64,000 bases of DNA, taken from NCBI GenBank assembly GCA_900465675.1, contig UBJR01000012.1, positions 124,001-188,000 on the forward strand, in the 5' to 3' direction. The stretch is from Hyphomicrobiales bacterium. GTDB lineage: Bacteria > Pseudomonadota > Alphaproteobacteria > Rhizobiales > Rhizobiaceae. The notes under the pieces were generated by a model. That model worked only from the letters and a program-made list of their open reading frames with translations. It searched no databases and was not told the DNA's origin. Made by a program: the position numbers and the translations under genes. Each line of letters starts with the position of its first letter. Position 1 is the stretch's first letter. Shown here piece after piece: positions 24,318 to 33,058 of the stretch.

Positions 24318-25046
24318 ATGTCAACGAACTTGCCCAAGAAGGCATTGATTGCCATTACAAGCCACAGCGCAGAGTTTTACCCTGACGGCGGGATCAACGG
24401 CGCCTTTTACACCGAAATACTGCACCCTTATCTCGCATTAACGAGCGCTGGGTTTACGGTTGATCTGGCGAGCGAAACAGGTACGTACACGATCGATCCC
24501 TATTCACTAAGCTCCCAGTTTATCTCCGGCGACGATGTTGCGATCGTCGCAGATGCCGAACACCCTCTCAACAAGCTGCTCAGTGGTGCAGTCAAAAAGG
24601 CATCAAACCTGATTTCCGATGACTATGGTATGTTTTTCGCATCTGCTGGTTTCGCAAGCGTCTACGACTATCCGACGGCATCGGTCTTGCAGAGCGTTGC
24701 ATCTGATGTCTGGGCTCGCGGAGGCGTGGTTGCTGCGGTCTGTCACGGCGGCGCTATTTTTCCAGGCGTAAAGGACAGCAAAACTGGAAAATCGATCGTC
24801 GATGGCCTGGAACTGACCGGGTTTTCAACGGAAGCAGACAAACTGGCTGGCGTGCTTGACAAAATCCACGAGGATGGCGTCCTGACCACTGAAGAGAGCG
24901 CCGTTAAGGCCGGTGGTCTTTATGTGGCACCGCCCGCTCCGTTTGACGACTTCTCGGTAACGAGTGGTCGGTTGGTAACTGGCGCCAATCCGTTCAGCGC
25001 CCGCTCCGCTGCTAGCGCAGCGATAGCCGCGTTTGATGCGCTCTGA
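24318..25046 (+). CDS. DJ-1/PfpI family protein (Hsp31-like)
   Basis: A 242-residue class I amidotransferase-like protein. The start is ATG 24318, with GGAAGGA upstream. The nucleophile elbow is AAVCHGG, with Cys142 and His143, and the ASAGFASVYDYPTAS segment is the equivalent of the HG..xDFP element of Hsp31-like glyoxalase III or deglycase proteins. They detoxify methylglyoxal or act as chaperones. It differs from the two PfpI genes at 39801 and 43619, so it was not a recent copy of them. It is monocistronic and ends at a hairpin terminator. Confidence 0.85.
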   Translation: MSTNLPKKALIAITSHSAEFYPDGGINGAFYTEILHPYLALTSAGFTVDLASETGTYTIDPYSLSSQFISGDDVAIVADAEHPLNKLLSGAVKKASNLISDDYGMFFASAGFASVYDYPTASVLQSVASDVWARGGVVAAVCHGGAIFPGVKDSKTGKSIVDGLELTGFSTEADKLAGVLDKIHEDGVLTTEESAVKAGGLYVAPPAPFDDFSVTSGRLVTGANPFSARSAASAAIAAFDAL

Positions 25047-25057
25047 TTGATGGTGTT

Positions 25058-25089
25058 GTACGCCGTTGGTTTCATATCCAACGGCGTAC
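25058..25089 (+). terminator. Terminator hairpin after the DJ-1 gene
   Basis: A perfect 12-base-pair stem, GTACGCCGTTGG with CCAACGGCGTAC, and an 8-base loop. It starts 12 bases after the DJ-1 stop and is followed by TTGCTTTC. Confidence 0.8.
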
Positions 25090-25179
25090 TTGCTTTCGGT
25101 TCCTGCGCATTGGGATCTGAAAGGTAAGCACCCAATTCCAGCGACTTCGATCACCACCGGAAACGCTGCAGCACGCATT

Positions 25180-25435
25180 TCAATCCCAATCTGCCCTCAG
25201 AATTTTCCGCGCCGTAGCTCTCTCTTGGCTAGATACCTCTGCGGTCGTAGCACTTTCCCAAAACCCGAGCCGCCTTTGAAGCAGCTGGGCAAAAGCTATG
25301 TCGCCGACCCCAATCGGCCTCATTGAGAATTTCGATCAATGGGTCGGCGATCGCCTGAGAAAGCGCAAGCGCGAAAAGACCGGGCGCTGGCTCAAAATCG
25401 CGAGTGGCGATTGTTGAGCTGCAAGCGCTCCTCAC
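25180..25435 (-). pseudogene. Decayed copy of the adjacent small gene
   Basis: The frame from 25435 encodes ALSQAIADPLIEILNEAD and then loses the family pattern. If the extra base near 25312 is skipped, the reading continues GVGDIAFAQLLQRRLGFW to a stop at 25180. This matches the neighbour's MTVAEAINDPLIGSLNEADGV...AFAQLLQ in the same order. So the two are divergent tandem copies and this one is broken by a single-base change. It starts within the last 44 bases of its neighbour. Function unknown. Confidence 0.5.
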
Positions 25436-25790
25436 AATCAGGCGCTAGACCACCTATAATTTCGATTTCATCCGACGTGCCGTCATGTCCCACGGGCATT
25501 CCTTCGATACTCTTCTGACCGCGCGATCTAAAAATTGTTGGCATTGCTTGTGGGGTCGCCAGCACCCGTGTTGCACTTTGCAAGAGCTGCGCAAAAGCTC
25601 TGGTGTTAACACCATCCGCTTCATTTAAGCTTCCGATTAGAGGATCGTTGATCGCTTCCGCGACGGTCATCTCGACAAAAATCGAAACGCGCTGTCGAAA
25701 GTTTGTGGTGACTGGGGTTGAGCCAAAGCTATCAACCGCCGACACTGTGAAATCCGACTCCGATAACGTTCCCGACAAGTGGCTCTCCAA
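25392..25790 (-). CDS. Small hypothetical protein (NEAD family)
   Basis: A 132-residue protein. Its core EAINDPLIGSLNEADGV and AFAQLLQSATRVLA resembles small rhizobial proteins with a DPLIxxLxxADGV pattern that I cannot name further. The C-terminal part (EIEIIGGLAPDCEERLQL) is extra. It lies directly upstream of a decayed copy of itself on the same strand, which shows local duplication. Function unknown. Confidence 0.45.
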   Translation of the reverse strand: MESHLSGTLSESDFTVSAVDSFGSTPVTTNFRQRVSIFVEMTVAEAINDPLIGSLNEADGVNTRAFAQLLQSATRVLATPQAMPTIFRSRGQKSIEGMPVGHDGTSDEIEIIGGLAPDCEERLQLNNRHSRF

Positions 25791-25871
25791 ACTGCGGTGG
25801 GGTTAGCCGGAACGCTATTCGAGGAGACCGTTTGATCCTATCATACCTGTGTATGGATCGAATTGCCGCAG

Positions 25872-26324
25872 TTACGAGGCTCCGGGGACGGGCGCTGCTT
25901 CGCACCGCTCGTACCGGGTCTCAAGCGTGTAATCTTTACGAGGCCCCGAGATGACGTGCTTCGTTTGAAATACGTCCTTGCTGAGAAATCGGAACTCACT
26001 CACATAGGTGTCGCTTCCGCAAAAATGGCTGCCATTGCCAATCAGCTCACTGTCGACAGCGATTATGGCCATATCCAGAAACCGCTCGGTCAGCATCGCA
26101 TCAAAAAACACTTGGAGCGTGGCCCCCGCATTGACGAAGGAATATTGCCTGCTGAACGGCAGCCTTTGGCCCGTAGGCAGTAGGAGAAAGCCACTTTCGA
26201 GGTAACTATAACGATTGGGTTCAGGTATGATGTTTGCCGTGCCGACCATCTCGGCTCCGTCGGAGGATGACCGCTTAAGACGCCATTCACCGGTGTAGAG
26301 AGCGAAGTCGAATTTCACGGTCAT
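25872..26324 (-). CDS. DUF6314-like lipocalin-type protein
   Basis: A 150-residue beta-rich protein. The family pattern is visible: a start YTGEWRLKRSSSD, then SYLESGFLLLPTGQRLPFSRQY, VNAGATLQVFFDAMLTERFLDM, HFCGSDTYVSEFRF and the near-end SGPRKDYTLETRYER. That layout is that of DUF6314, thought to be lipocalin-like. A ligand is not known. The first codon overlaps the stop of the upstream MFS exporter (ATGA-type overlap), so both are made from one message. The link with an exporter could mean handling of the same small molecule. Confidence 0.7.
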   Translation of the reverse strand: MTVKFDFALYTGEWRLKRSSSDGAEMVGTANIIPEPNRYSYLESGFLLLPTGQRLPFSRQYSFVNAGATLQVFFDAMLTERFLDMAIIAVDSELIGNGSHFCGSDTYVSEFRFLSKDVFQTKHVISGPRKDYTLETRYERCEAAPVPGAS

Positions 26325-27730
26325 CGCGAGACGCCGTCACGGGATGGAATTGCCCACAATGCCACAAGGCCGCTTACAAGCGCTGAGAGCGTCGCGGCTA
26401 TCATGACCGTCGCATAGGCAGCCGAGATTGCGCTCGGTTCGAGTGTTGCGATATCGGAACCGCCAAACGCCAGTCCGACGGCTGCGACGGCAATCAATCC
26501 ACCGCTCCGGGCCGCTGCATTATTGATGCCCGAAGCGGCATTGCTGTCGGCTTCTGGCGCGGCATCGAAGACTATAGTGGTCAGCGCGGGTATGGTGATG
26601 GTCATGCCGACGGCTGCAAGGACAAGTCCGGGAAAATAGCCAAGCCAGTATCCTGGCACAGATGCTGAGATACCGAGAAGCGCGAACCCTCCGGCCGTCA
26701 ATATCGGCCCACCCGTCATGGGACCCCGGGGCCCCACTTTCGCCGATAATCCTCCCGCAAACGGCGACCCCAAACCAAGGATTAGCGAGAAGGGAAGAAA
26801 TGCGGCGCCCGCTTCCGTGGCCGAGTAGCCATGCACCCTGAGCAAATGAAATGGGAGAATGAAGACGGCGCCGCCCAAACCGCCGTATAGGACGATTGTG
26901 AGCAGGTTTGCAGCGGTGAACGATCTCGACGCAAAAAGCCTCATGGGGAGGATCGGTGATTTCTCACGCGTCTCGACAATCCAGAATACCGCGCCAGTCA
27001 TGAGAGACAGCGCCAATGCGACCAGTCCAATGGTGCGATCGCTACCGACCTCAATCAACGAGTAGGTGAATAGTGCAAGCGTTGCTACAGCTAGAACCGA
27101 TCCGGGCATATCCAGACGACGGCTAGGGTCACCTTGCCTGCTTTCGGCGATGTTCCGCGAAAGGAGCAATGCGAGTGCGCCGATCGGGACGTTTATGAAG
27201 AAGACAAAACGCCACCCGATCGTGTCGACCGCCCATCCCCCGAGTGTGGGACCGAGTGCCATCAGGACACCACCAGCCCCCGCCCAGGTGCCAATCGCCT
27301 TCCCACGCGCCTCCCCCGTATAGGCTTGGCTTATGAGAGCGAGACTAGTGGGGACGAGGACAGCGGCACCGGCGCCCTGCACTAGGCGAGCAGTAATCAG
27401 AGTGGCATTGTTAGGCGATAATCCACATGCGGCCGATGCGACGATGAAGACCCCCAATCCACCTACGAACGCCCGAAGCGTTCCGTATCGATCGCCCAAG
27501 GCGCCACCCAGCAAAATTAAGCTGGCTAGAGTCAGAAGGTACGCGTTCGATATCCACTGTATAGAAGAGAGATCGACGCGGAGATCAGACTGGATCGACG
27601 GAAGTGCGATGTTGACCACCGAGCTGTCAATAAAGCCCAGACTGCTTCCAAGGATCGACACCGGCAACACCCATCTCGGGCTGGCGACGTTCGTCGCGAC
27701 TGGTTGCAGGGAAGTTGGTGTTCTTGTCAC
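26321..27730 (-). CDS. MFS drug exporter (DHA2/EmrB type)
   Basis: A 469-residue transporter with about 14 membrane helices. It starts at GTG 27730 with GAGAG upstream. SLGFIDSSVVNIALPSIQSDL is the motif D1-like start of the EmrB/QacA class, GDRYGTLRAF is the A motif of loop 2-3, and AGAAVLVPTSLALISQAYTG includes the C-type antiporter segment. It should export drugs or toxic compounds by proton antiport. It forms a two-gene message with the DUF6314-like gene. Some Rhizobiaceae have this exporter next to a regulator, but none is adjacent here. Confidence 0.85.
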   Translation of the reverse strand: MTRTPTSLQPVATNVASPRWVLPVSILGSSLGFIDSSVVNIALPSIQSDLRVDLSSIQWISNAYLLTLASLILLGGALGDRYGTLRAFVGGLGVFIVASAACGLSPNNATLITARLVQGAGAAVLVPTSLALISQAYTGEARGKAIGTWAGAGGVLMALGPTLGGWAVDTIGWRFVFFINVPIGALALLLSRNIAESRQGDPSRRLDMPGSVLAVATLALFTYSLIEVGSDRTIGLVALALSLMTGAVFWIVETREKSPILPMRLFASRSFTAANLLTIVLYGGLGGAVFILPFHLLRVHGYSATEAGAAFLPFSLILGLGSPFAGGLSAKVGPRGPMTGGPILTAGGFALLGISASVPGYWLGYFPGLVLAAVGMTITIPALTTIVFDAAPEADSNAASGINNAAARSGGLIAVAAVGLAFGGSDIATLEPSAISAAYATVMIAATLSALVSGLVALWAIPSRDGVSR

Positions 27731-27816
27731 GGAAATCTCTCAATGACGAAGTCGTTGTATCTCATGCGTGCCTTCGCGTCCCCTCTTATACAATGTTTTC
27801 GATGCCCGCTTCACGG

Positions 27817-28077
27817 TCAGCCACCGTAGAGCGATTTGGGATAGATGTCGGAGATCACTGAAGGAAGGATAGCCTTCACACTCTTCTCGTTGATTAATTT
27901 AGCGATTGTCTCAGCGTCGCCTTTCACCGCAACAGATTTAGCAAGCCGGTTGACGCGGCCGACCACCGAGGGCTCCACCGGCCCGAAGCGTTCGCGAACT
28001 CGGCAGATTGCTGCCAATACCTCTTCGTGGAGACTATCAGACGATACCTCCTCGTCGAAAAACCTGGGCGGACGCAC
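27817..28077 (-). CDS. Small hypothetical protein
   Basis: An 86-residue soluble protein, starting at GTG 28077. Charged helical segments (LHEEVLAAICRVRERFGPV, AETIAKLINEKSVKAILPSV) and an end ISDIYPKSLYGG are visible. No family recognised. It lies 87 bases upstream of the exporter gene on the same strand and may share its transcript. Confidence 0.45.
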   Translation of the reverse strand: MRPPRFFDEEVSSDSLHEEVLAAICRVRERFGPVEPSVVGRVNRLAKSVAVKGDAETIAKLINEKSVKAILPSVISDIYPKSLYGG

Positions 28078-28438
28078 CGTTCGCGCCGGAAGTCTCGCAC
28101 AAACGCTTTGTCACAAGTTCAGGAGTCCAAGTGTTCGGGACAGATTTCGCTGGCACAGGCTGCTCTTCGTTCAAGGCTTGCTACAGCCATAGCGTAATAT
28201 CTTGCATGACACACGTCCACAGTGGGACATGCTTTTAGCTTTAATATATGAAGCTATTTTCCTCATCGAGAATTTCTATAGTCGTTCTCTTTCAACGTAT
28301 TGAACTCCACGAACGGCCTCCCCAAGTAGGGTTTAACGGCCTCATTGTAAGCGGTCCATTCGGACCCTCAATGTCGCACGAAATGGCTTCCGCCGCTTTT
28401 CTGAAAGTAAGGCGCCCGAGAGCCAAGTGGAGGGTCTG
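28078..28438. other. Intergenic region with a weak regulon site
   Basis: About 360 bases between the divergent small genes at 27817-28077 and 28439-28636. Besides the palindrome at 28236-28256, given separately, no gene or RNA can be supported. Confidence 0.4.
28236..28256. promoter_or_regulatory. Degenerate GCTTCA-N5-TGAAGC site
   Basis: TAGCTTTAATATATGAAGCTA: the same palindrome as in the redox regulon, with one arm base changed (GCTTTA). It lies between divergent small genes, far from both starts, so its function is less certain than for the other sites. Confidence 0.4.
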
Positions 28439-28636
28439 ATGATCAATGTACAAGAAGCACTGGCTGTCTCTGAAGAGCGTATCACCGATTGCGGTGGTGA
28501 AATCGCGATCGATTTCTCAGATCTGGTCGCCAAAGGTGAAGAGAGTGGTTTCACTCGAAAGGAAGTTCTTGTCGCCATCAGTGCGCTGACTGCCTGCGAG
28601 CTGTCTTCGCTTCCGGACGTCCCCAGGATCCACTGA
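28439..28636 (+). CDS. Small acidic hypothetical protein
   Basis: A 65-residue protein. The start is ATG 28439, with GGAGGG seven bases upstream; the frame itself opens a little earlier. It contains EALAVSEERITDCGGEIAID and EVLVAISALTACELSSL, and looks helical. No family recognised. A terminator hairpin follows. Confidence 0.5.
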   Translation: MINVQEALAVSEERITDCGGEIAIDFSDLVAKGEESGFTRKEVLVAISALTACELSSLPDVPRIH

Positions 28637-28665
28637 GGACGCTGCATCTTTCTGTTCATGAAATC

Positions 28666-28697
28666 GGCCGAGGGCTTAACCTTCGGCCTACGTTTTC
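28666..28697 (+). terminator. Terminator hairpin
   Basis: A 9-base-pair stem with one G-T pair (GGCCGAGGG with CCTTCGGCC, 5-base loop), then TACGTTTTCCC. It ends the small gene before the palindrome that precedes the CMD gene. Confidence 0.7.
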
Positions 28698-28703
28698 CCG
28701 CAT

Positions 28704-28723
28704 AACCTGATAGTCATCAGGTT
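28704..28723. promoter_or_regulatory. TetR-type operator before the CMD gene
   Basis: A perfect inverted repeat, AACCTGAT-AGTC-ATCAGGTT (8-base arms). The core CCTGAT-N4-ATCAGG is identical, on the opposite strand, to the site at 33059-33074 beside the tetR gene. It lies about 20 bases before the CMD start, where binding would block transcription. Confidence 0.75.
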
Positions 28724-28743
28724 TTTATATTGGAGGTCTACGT

Positions 28744-29088
28744 ATGGCGACGTTAGCTAAAGACGGCTCAGCGTTCATAAACCACGTTGCTAAGTTCGCG
28801 CCGGAACTCGCAGATTTAACGAAAGATCTGGTCTTCAAAGACATATGGGAACGCCCCGGCCTTTCCAAACGCGACCGAAGCCTGATCACCGTGACAACAC
28901 TGATTGCGACGGGACGCCTTGAACCGCTCGTGGATCACTTCAAGTTGGCAAAGCTGAACGGGATTAGCGAAGACGAACTTCGAGAGATCCTCATTCACCT
29001 AGCGTTCTATGCTGGCTGGCCGTCCGCGATGAGCGCCTCGCGCCTCGCAGCCGACGTCTTCAGCGACGCGCAGGGCAAAAGCGTCTAG
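28744..29088 (+). CDS. Carboxymuconolactone decarboxylase family protein
   Basis: A 114-residue all-helical protein. FKDIWERPGLSKRDRSLITV and TTLIATGRLEPLVDHFKLAK are the classic CMD signature, and HLAFYAGWPSAMSASRLAA is the C-terminal half. The CxxC of AhpD-type members is absent, so it belongs to the non-peroxidase branch (4-carboxymuconolactone decarboxylase-like or detoxification). GGAGG is seven bases upstream of ATG 28744. An operator for the TetR at 33136 lies just before it. An acetyltransferase gene follows after 22 bases, in the same message. Confidence 0.85.
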   Translation: MATLAKDGSAFINHVAKFAPELADLTKDLVFKDIWERPGLSKRDRSLITVTTLIATGRLEPLVDHFKLAKLNGISEDELREILIHLAFYAGWPSAMSASRLAADVFSDAQGKSV

Positions 29089-29110
29089 CATGATGGAAAG
29101 GGAGGTCATC

Positions 29111-29617
29111 GTGAGCAAGATGAAACTACGTCACGCTGAAGAGACTGATGACCATGTCATTGGAGAACTGCTGATCCGGGCATTCGACACGCAAAACTCG
29201 ATCAAGATGCCCGGTGTGGTGTCTTCGCCCGAGCGGTACGCGGACCTGCGCGATCGAGCACAGAAGCGGAAGGACGCCACCGTACTCGTCGGTGAGATCG
29301 ACGGCGTTCTCGCGGGAACGCTGACGCTTTATCGCTGGGGAGCACCAGGAAACGAAGCGTGGATCGAAAGTGCCGCTGGTCTAAGATACCTGGCGATAGA
29401 TCCTCGCTTCGCGGGCAACGGCCTCTCGACAGTCTTCATTGCTGAAGCAAAAAAGCTCGCCACTGATTGGCGAGCTTCGGCAATTTGTCTTCGGGTCAGG
29501 AGCGGTGCCAGCGGAGTACAGCGGCTCTACAAGCTACACGGTTGGAAGCGCGATGAGCGTGGTGATCTCGACCTTATGCCCGAAATCTATCTCGATGGGT
29601 TCACGCTGCGTCTCTAG
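29111..29617 (+). CDS. GNAT-family N-acetyltransferase
   Basis: A 168-residue GNAT protein. GTG 29111 is chosen because GGGAGG lies five bases before it; ATG 29120 is also possible. Motif A is visible as LRYLAIDPRFAGNGLSTVFI, with RFAGNGLS as the acetyl-CoA pyrophosphate loop. Motif B follows as CLRVRSGASGVQRLYKLHGW. The substrate is unknown. It lies 22 bases after the CMD gene and shares its operator. Confidence 0.8.
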   Translation: MSKMKLRHAEETDDHVIGELLIRAFDTQNSIKMPGVVSSPERYADLRDRAQKRKDATVLVGEIDGVLAGTLTLYRWGAPGNEAWIESAAGLRYLAIDPRFAGNGLSTVFIAEAKKLATDWRASAICLRVRSGASGVQRLYKLHGWKRDERGDLDLMPEIYLDGFTLRL

Positions 29618-29649
29618 GAGGCCCAAGGTCACCGTGTAGACACCGTTGT

Positions 29650-29856
29650 TTAGATCTCGAACGTCGATCCTGAGGAGGAGTTTCGCCGATCCAGGGTCAT
29701 GTCGCCATCTACCTCGTCTGATGCCTCTATTTGAAGCTGCCTAGCAGTCTCTTTGTATTTCTGCAGTCGTGCGTCACCTTCCGCTCTACGTCCAGCCACG
29801 AACCGGCGGGCACGCTCACGAGCCTCTTCAAGGGATGGCAAATCTTCAGATGTCAT
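29650..29856 (-). CDS. Small charged hypothetical protein
   Basis: A 68-residue helical, highly charged protein (PSLEEARERARRFVAGRRAE, LQKYKETARQLQI) with a disordered acidic/Ser end. Its start overlaps the stop of the upstream GNAT-like gene by four bases (ATGA). The size, charge and overlap recall toxin-antitoxin pairs, but the order (enzyme first) is less common, and no DNA-binding motif is seen. Confidence 0.5.
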   Translation of the reverse strand: MTSEDLPSLEEARERARRFVAGRRAEGDARLQKYKETARQLQIEASDEVDGDMTLDRRNSSSGSTFEI

Positions 29857-30377
29857 CGGGTCAACTCCTTCTTACAGACTACCACGTTGGCTTGATTGGT
29901 CGCAAGGAAGAAGCCCATATCGAAATAGAGCGGAAGCGCACCGTCTACTGGCCGCCGCAAGTGAAGTTCCTCGCATCCAAGGATAGTGGCATAGGCTTCA
30001 GCTGCCTCCACGGCACAGAAGCGAACCAGACCCTTCAACGGATGTGTATCGACGGGTGAACCTTCCAGCAAATAGACGGACAACACAAACCTGCCGTTGG
30101 AGACCTTGCCAACCGCTAGGCCGGACAAATACGAATTGCACCAGATTGCCACTTCGAAATGGGAGGGCCGGTTCTCCCAGGATTCCACTTCCTCACGCCA
30201 ATCCCACTCGTAACGGCGATGCGGGTGATGAAGCCAATGCTCCTCGAACGCTTCCAACGCAGTGTCGTCGATCGGTGTCAGTTGGACAGGTAGCCCGTAC
30301 ACTCGAGAGAGCGTGAACTCAGCTGTCTCGTAAGAGAGGTCTCGGATTGCACGATATCGGTGCCAAGCATTCGACAT
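29853..30377 (-). CDS. GNAT-like acetyltransferase
   Basis: A 174-residue protein with a GNAT-like fold. The strand FEVAIWCNSYLSGLAVGKVS, the strand RFVLSVYLLEGSP and the helix-strand end ILGCEELHLRRPVDGALPLY followed by FDMGFFLA fit the family. The pyrophosphate loop (QxxGxG/A) is not clear, so binding of acetyl-CoA is uncertain. It lies 38 bases after the MFS gene and is coupled to a small charged protein gene. Confidence 0.6.
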   Translation of the reverse strand: MSNAWHRYRAIRDLSYETAEFTLSRVYGLPVQLTPIDDTALEAFEEHWLHHPHRRYEWDWREEVESWENRPSHFEVAIWCNSYLSGLAVGKVSNGRFVLSVYLLEGSPVDTHPLKGLVRFCAVEAAEAYATILGCEELHLRRPVDGALPLYFDMGFFLATNQANVVVCKKELTR

Positions 30378-30415
30378 TTATTGTGTTCTCGAATTATGGT
30401 GATGAGGCGGGCCGA

Positions 30416-31633
30416 CTAGCGGCGATTGACGTCGTGTTGCTCTCGGCCGCTCGTAAGAAGAAGTAGGCCAAACGAGACGGTGACGAAGAGCGCGGAAACC
30501 CAGGCCAGATTGACGACGTCTAGTTTCGTCAGGATGGCGGAACCAACCCCTGCTCCGATCGAGAAGCCCAGGTACATTCCTGAAGCATTCAGCGAAAGAA
30601 CGATGGGACCGACCGAGTGTCCCGCTACCGCGATCAATCTGGACTGCTGCGCGGGGAAGAACGCCCACGACGAGAAGCCCCAGACACCAACCAGGATGAA
30701 GGCAGCGAACTTCGCACTTCCAGGGCCCAGGACGTGCGGGACAAAGAACATCGCAACATAGTTGAGAATGATAACAGCAAGCGAGTATGCAACGACGCGG
30801 CGGCTACCGATGCTGTCGCTGATGTGGCCGCTCACGATAATGCCGATAAACGCGCAGACGCCGAAAATGAACAGAGCCTCGGTGAGCGCGGAACCGCTAA
30901 TCCCTCCGACCGCATCCAGAAATGGAGCGACATAGGTGTAAGCGCAATAGGCGCCCATTCCAAGGAAAACGGTCTGGATCAACGCAAGTCCGACGCCGGG
31001 TCTTTTGATGACGCGGATGCGGTCGCCGAGACTGGGTGCTGAGAGACCTCGTCCGATGTCCTTGGGAAGACCCGCCAGCAGGCCGATCAAAGCAATGGAA
31101 GAGAGAACTGCGACCCCAATGAACGGCATGCGCCAGCCGAAGGAAATCCCCACGAACGATCCGAGGGGCACGCCGATGGCAACCGCCACACCCAGACCGC
31201 CGCTAACGATCGCGAGCGCCCTTCCCCGGCGTTCGGGTGGGACGAGTGCGCTTCCAAGAGCATTTGCGTTGGGTACATAGAGCCCGGCCGACATCGCCAG
31301 CAATAGGCGGGCGACAGCGAGAAGTTCATAGCTTGATGCAATCGCTGCCAGGATATTGGAAATAACGAAAAGCCCCATGCCGGAGAGAAGAATTCGGCGG
31401 CGGTCGACATGGCCGAAGAGCGTGGTCAGCAGTGGCGAAGAGAAGGCGTAGGTCAGCGCAAAGATAGTTACGAGTTGCCCTGCCGCCTCAACCGAAACCG
31501 AAAGATCGGATGCGATACGTGGGAGGATCGCCGCGATCATATGGCCTTCGGTTCCCACCGCGAAAGTGCCAAGGGCTAGCCAATATAACGAGGGTAGGTG
31601 TGAAACTGTGTCGCTGGTTGTTGCTTCAGCCAT
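30416..31633 (-). CDS. MFS transporter (DHA1 type)
   Basis: A 405-residue transporter with 12 expected helices. ATG 31633 is chosen; a GTG at 31660 is possible. ALGTFAVGTEGHMIAAILPR is a motif D1-like start, then GHVDRRRILLSGM (loop 2-3, A motif) and LVPPERRGRALAIVSGGLGV (C motif region). It is like AraJ or sugar/drug effluxers of the DHA1 family. It is the second gene of a run of two MFS genes, a GNAT-like gene and a small gene, all on the minus strand behind the TetR operators at 33059-33101. Confidence 0.85.
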   Translation of the reverse strand: MAEATTSDTVSHLPSLYWLALGTFAVGTEGHMIAAILPRIASDLSVSVEAAGQLVTIFALTYAFSSPLLTTLFGHVDRRRILLSGMGLFVISNILAAIASSYELLAVARLLLAMSAGLYVPNANALGSALVPPERRGRALAIVSGGLGVAVAIGVPLGSFVGISFGWRMPFIGVAVLSSIALIGLLAGLPKDIGRGLSAPSLGDRIRVIKRPGVGLALIQTVFLGMGAYCAYTYVAPFLDAVGGISGSALTEALFIFGVCAFIGIIVSGHISDSIGSRRVVAYSLAVIILNYVAMFFVPHVLGPGSAKFAAFILVGVWGFSSWAFFPAQQSRLIAVAGHSVGPIVLSLNASGMYLGFSIGAGVGSAILTKLDVVNLAWVSALFVTVSFGLLLLTSGREQHDVNRR

Positions 31634-31682
31634 GGGAGAGTCCAGTGGGGTTAGCGCCACTCTAAGCGGCGATCAGTCAATA

Positions 31683-32984
31683 TCAGTGCGCGACAGCTGC
31701 CGTAGGGCCGGTTCGTGCAGCTTTGCTCAGGGTGATGCACAGGATGGCAGCCAGGACGCAGAAGGCTCCCGCGATAAAGAACGCGGGCAGATAGCTTTGC
31801 AGCTCCGTGCGTGACAAACCTGCGCCGTATGCCGCAGTAGCAGCGCCAAGCTGGTGAGCAGCAAATATCCAGCCGAAGACCAGTCCCGCTTTCTCTCGGC
31901 CGAAACGATCTGCGGCCAACCGCACCGTCGGCGGGATCGTTGCAACCCAGTCAAGACCGTAGAAGATCGAGAACATTGTCAGGCCATAAAACCCAAAGTC
32001 GGTGAACGGGAGGGCAAGTAGCGAGAGCCCCCGCAAGCCATAGTACCAAAACAAAAGCCAACGATTGTCGAAGCGATCTGACAGCCAGCCCGAGCAGATG
32101 GTGCCGATAAAGTCACAGATCCCGATGATAGCGAGGAAGCCGGACGCCTCGATGGGCATGATGCCGAAATCGCTGCAGAGCGTTACAAAGTGGGTTTGGA
32201 TCAAGCCGTTCGTGCTGAGGCCGCAGATGAAGAACGTCGAAAAGAGGATCCAAAACGTGGAGGATGTCGACACTTCTCGAAGAATGGTGATAGGCGACAG
32301 GAGCATTTTGCCCAAGCTGTCCTTTGGCTTGCCACTCACCGGTGTGATGTGAACTTCACCAACCAGCGGGAGGTTAACGTCGGCGGGATGGTCGCGCATT
32401 AGCGCTAGAACCGCGATCGCCGCCACGACGATCATCCCGCACACGAGATAGACGGCCGACCGCCATCCATACGTCTGCGTCAGCGCGGCCATGATGGGCA
32501 GAAACACAAGCTGCCCTGTAGCGGAACTCGCGGAGAGCATGCCGATGACCAGGCCGCGATGCTTGGTGAACCAGCGGTTGGAGATCGTCGCACCCAGCAC
32601 GACTGCTGTTAGACCGGTGCCGAATCCGATGATGAGACCCCAGAGCACCAGAAGATGCCAGAGCTTGGTCATGAACAATGAGCCGATGAAGCCGATCGCC
32701 ACCAAAGTCAGTGCGAATACGACGACTTTCCTGACACCGAACGCGTTCATAAAGGCGGCAGCAAACGGACCCACCATGCCGAACAGCACAAGCCGCACTG
32801 CCAGAGCGGACGAGATTGATGAGGTCGTCCAGCCAAACTCATCTTGCAGCGGCTTAATCAGGACTCCCGGTGCGCCCATGGCGCCAGCAGTGACGAGCAT
32901 TGTTAGGAAGGTGGCTCCGACAACGACCCACCCATAGTGGATGTTGCGCCGAGCAAGTGTCGAGGCGAGAACGGTCGAGACCAT
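31683..32984 (-). CDS. MFS transporter (OxlT/monocarboxylate-like)
   Basis: A 433-residue transporter with 12 expected helices. The start is ATG 32984, with AGGA upstream; a longer frame to 33113 would cross the operator and tetR. NIHYGWVVVGATFLTMLVTA and FGWTTSSISSALAV match the OxlT/monocarboxylate porter class. SDRFDNRW is the loop 8-9 motif. The substrate is probably an organic acid. It is divergent from tetR, with two operators between them, and leads a minus-strand run of four genes. Confidence 0.85.
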   Translation of the reverse strand: MVSTVLASTLARRNIHYGWVVVGATFLTMLVTAGAMGAPGVLIKPLQDEFGWTTSSISSALAVRLVLFGMVGPFAAAFMNAFGVRKVVVFALTLVAIGFIGSLFMTKLWHLLVLWGLIIGFGTGLTAVVLGATISNRWFTKHRGLVIGMLSASSATGQLVFLPIMAALTQTYGWRSAVYLVCGMIVVAAIAVLALMRDHPADVNLPLVGEVHITPVSGKPKDSLGKMLLSPITILREVSTSSTFWILFSTFFICGLSTNGLIQTHFVTLCSDFGIMPIEASGFLAIIGICDFIGTICSGWLSDRFDNRWLLFWYYGLRGLSLLALPFTDFGFYGLTMFSIFYGLDWVATIPPTVRLAADRFGREKAGLVFGWIFAAHQLGAATAAYGAGLSRTELQSYLPAFFIAGAFCVLAAILCITLSKAARTGPTAAVAH

Positions 32985-33058
32985 CTGATCGATCCTGATT
33001 GACAATCGTTTGAGGCATCGCTTCCCAAGAAGCGGCCATCGAGAATTCTTTTGTCGAA

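Noticed and set aside
26859..27746. Long plus-strand frames opposite the DHA2 exporter
   Set aside because: Arg/Pro/Ala-rich shadows of a GC-rich coding strand; the exporter on the minus strand is clear.
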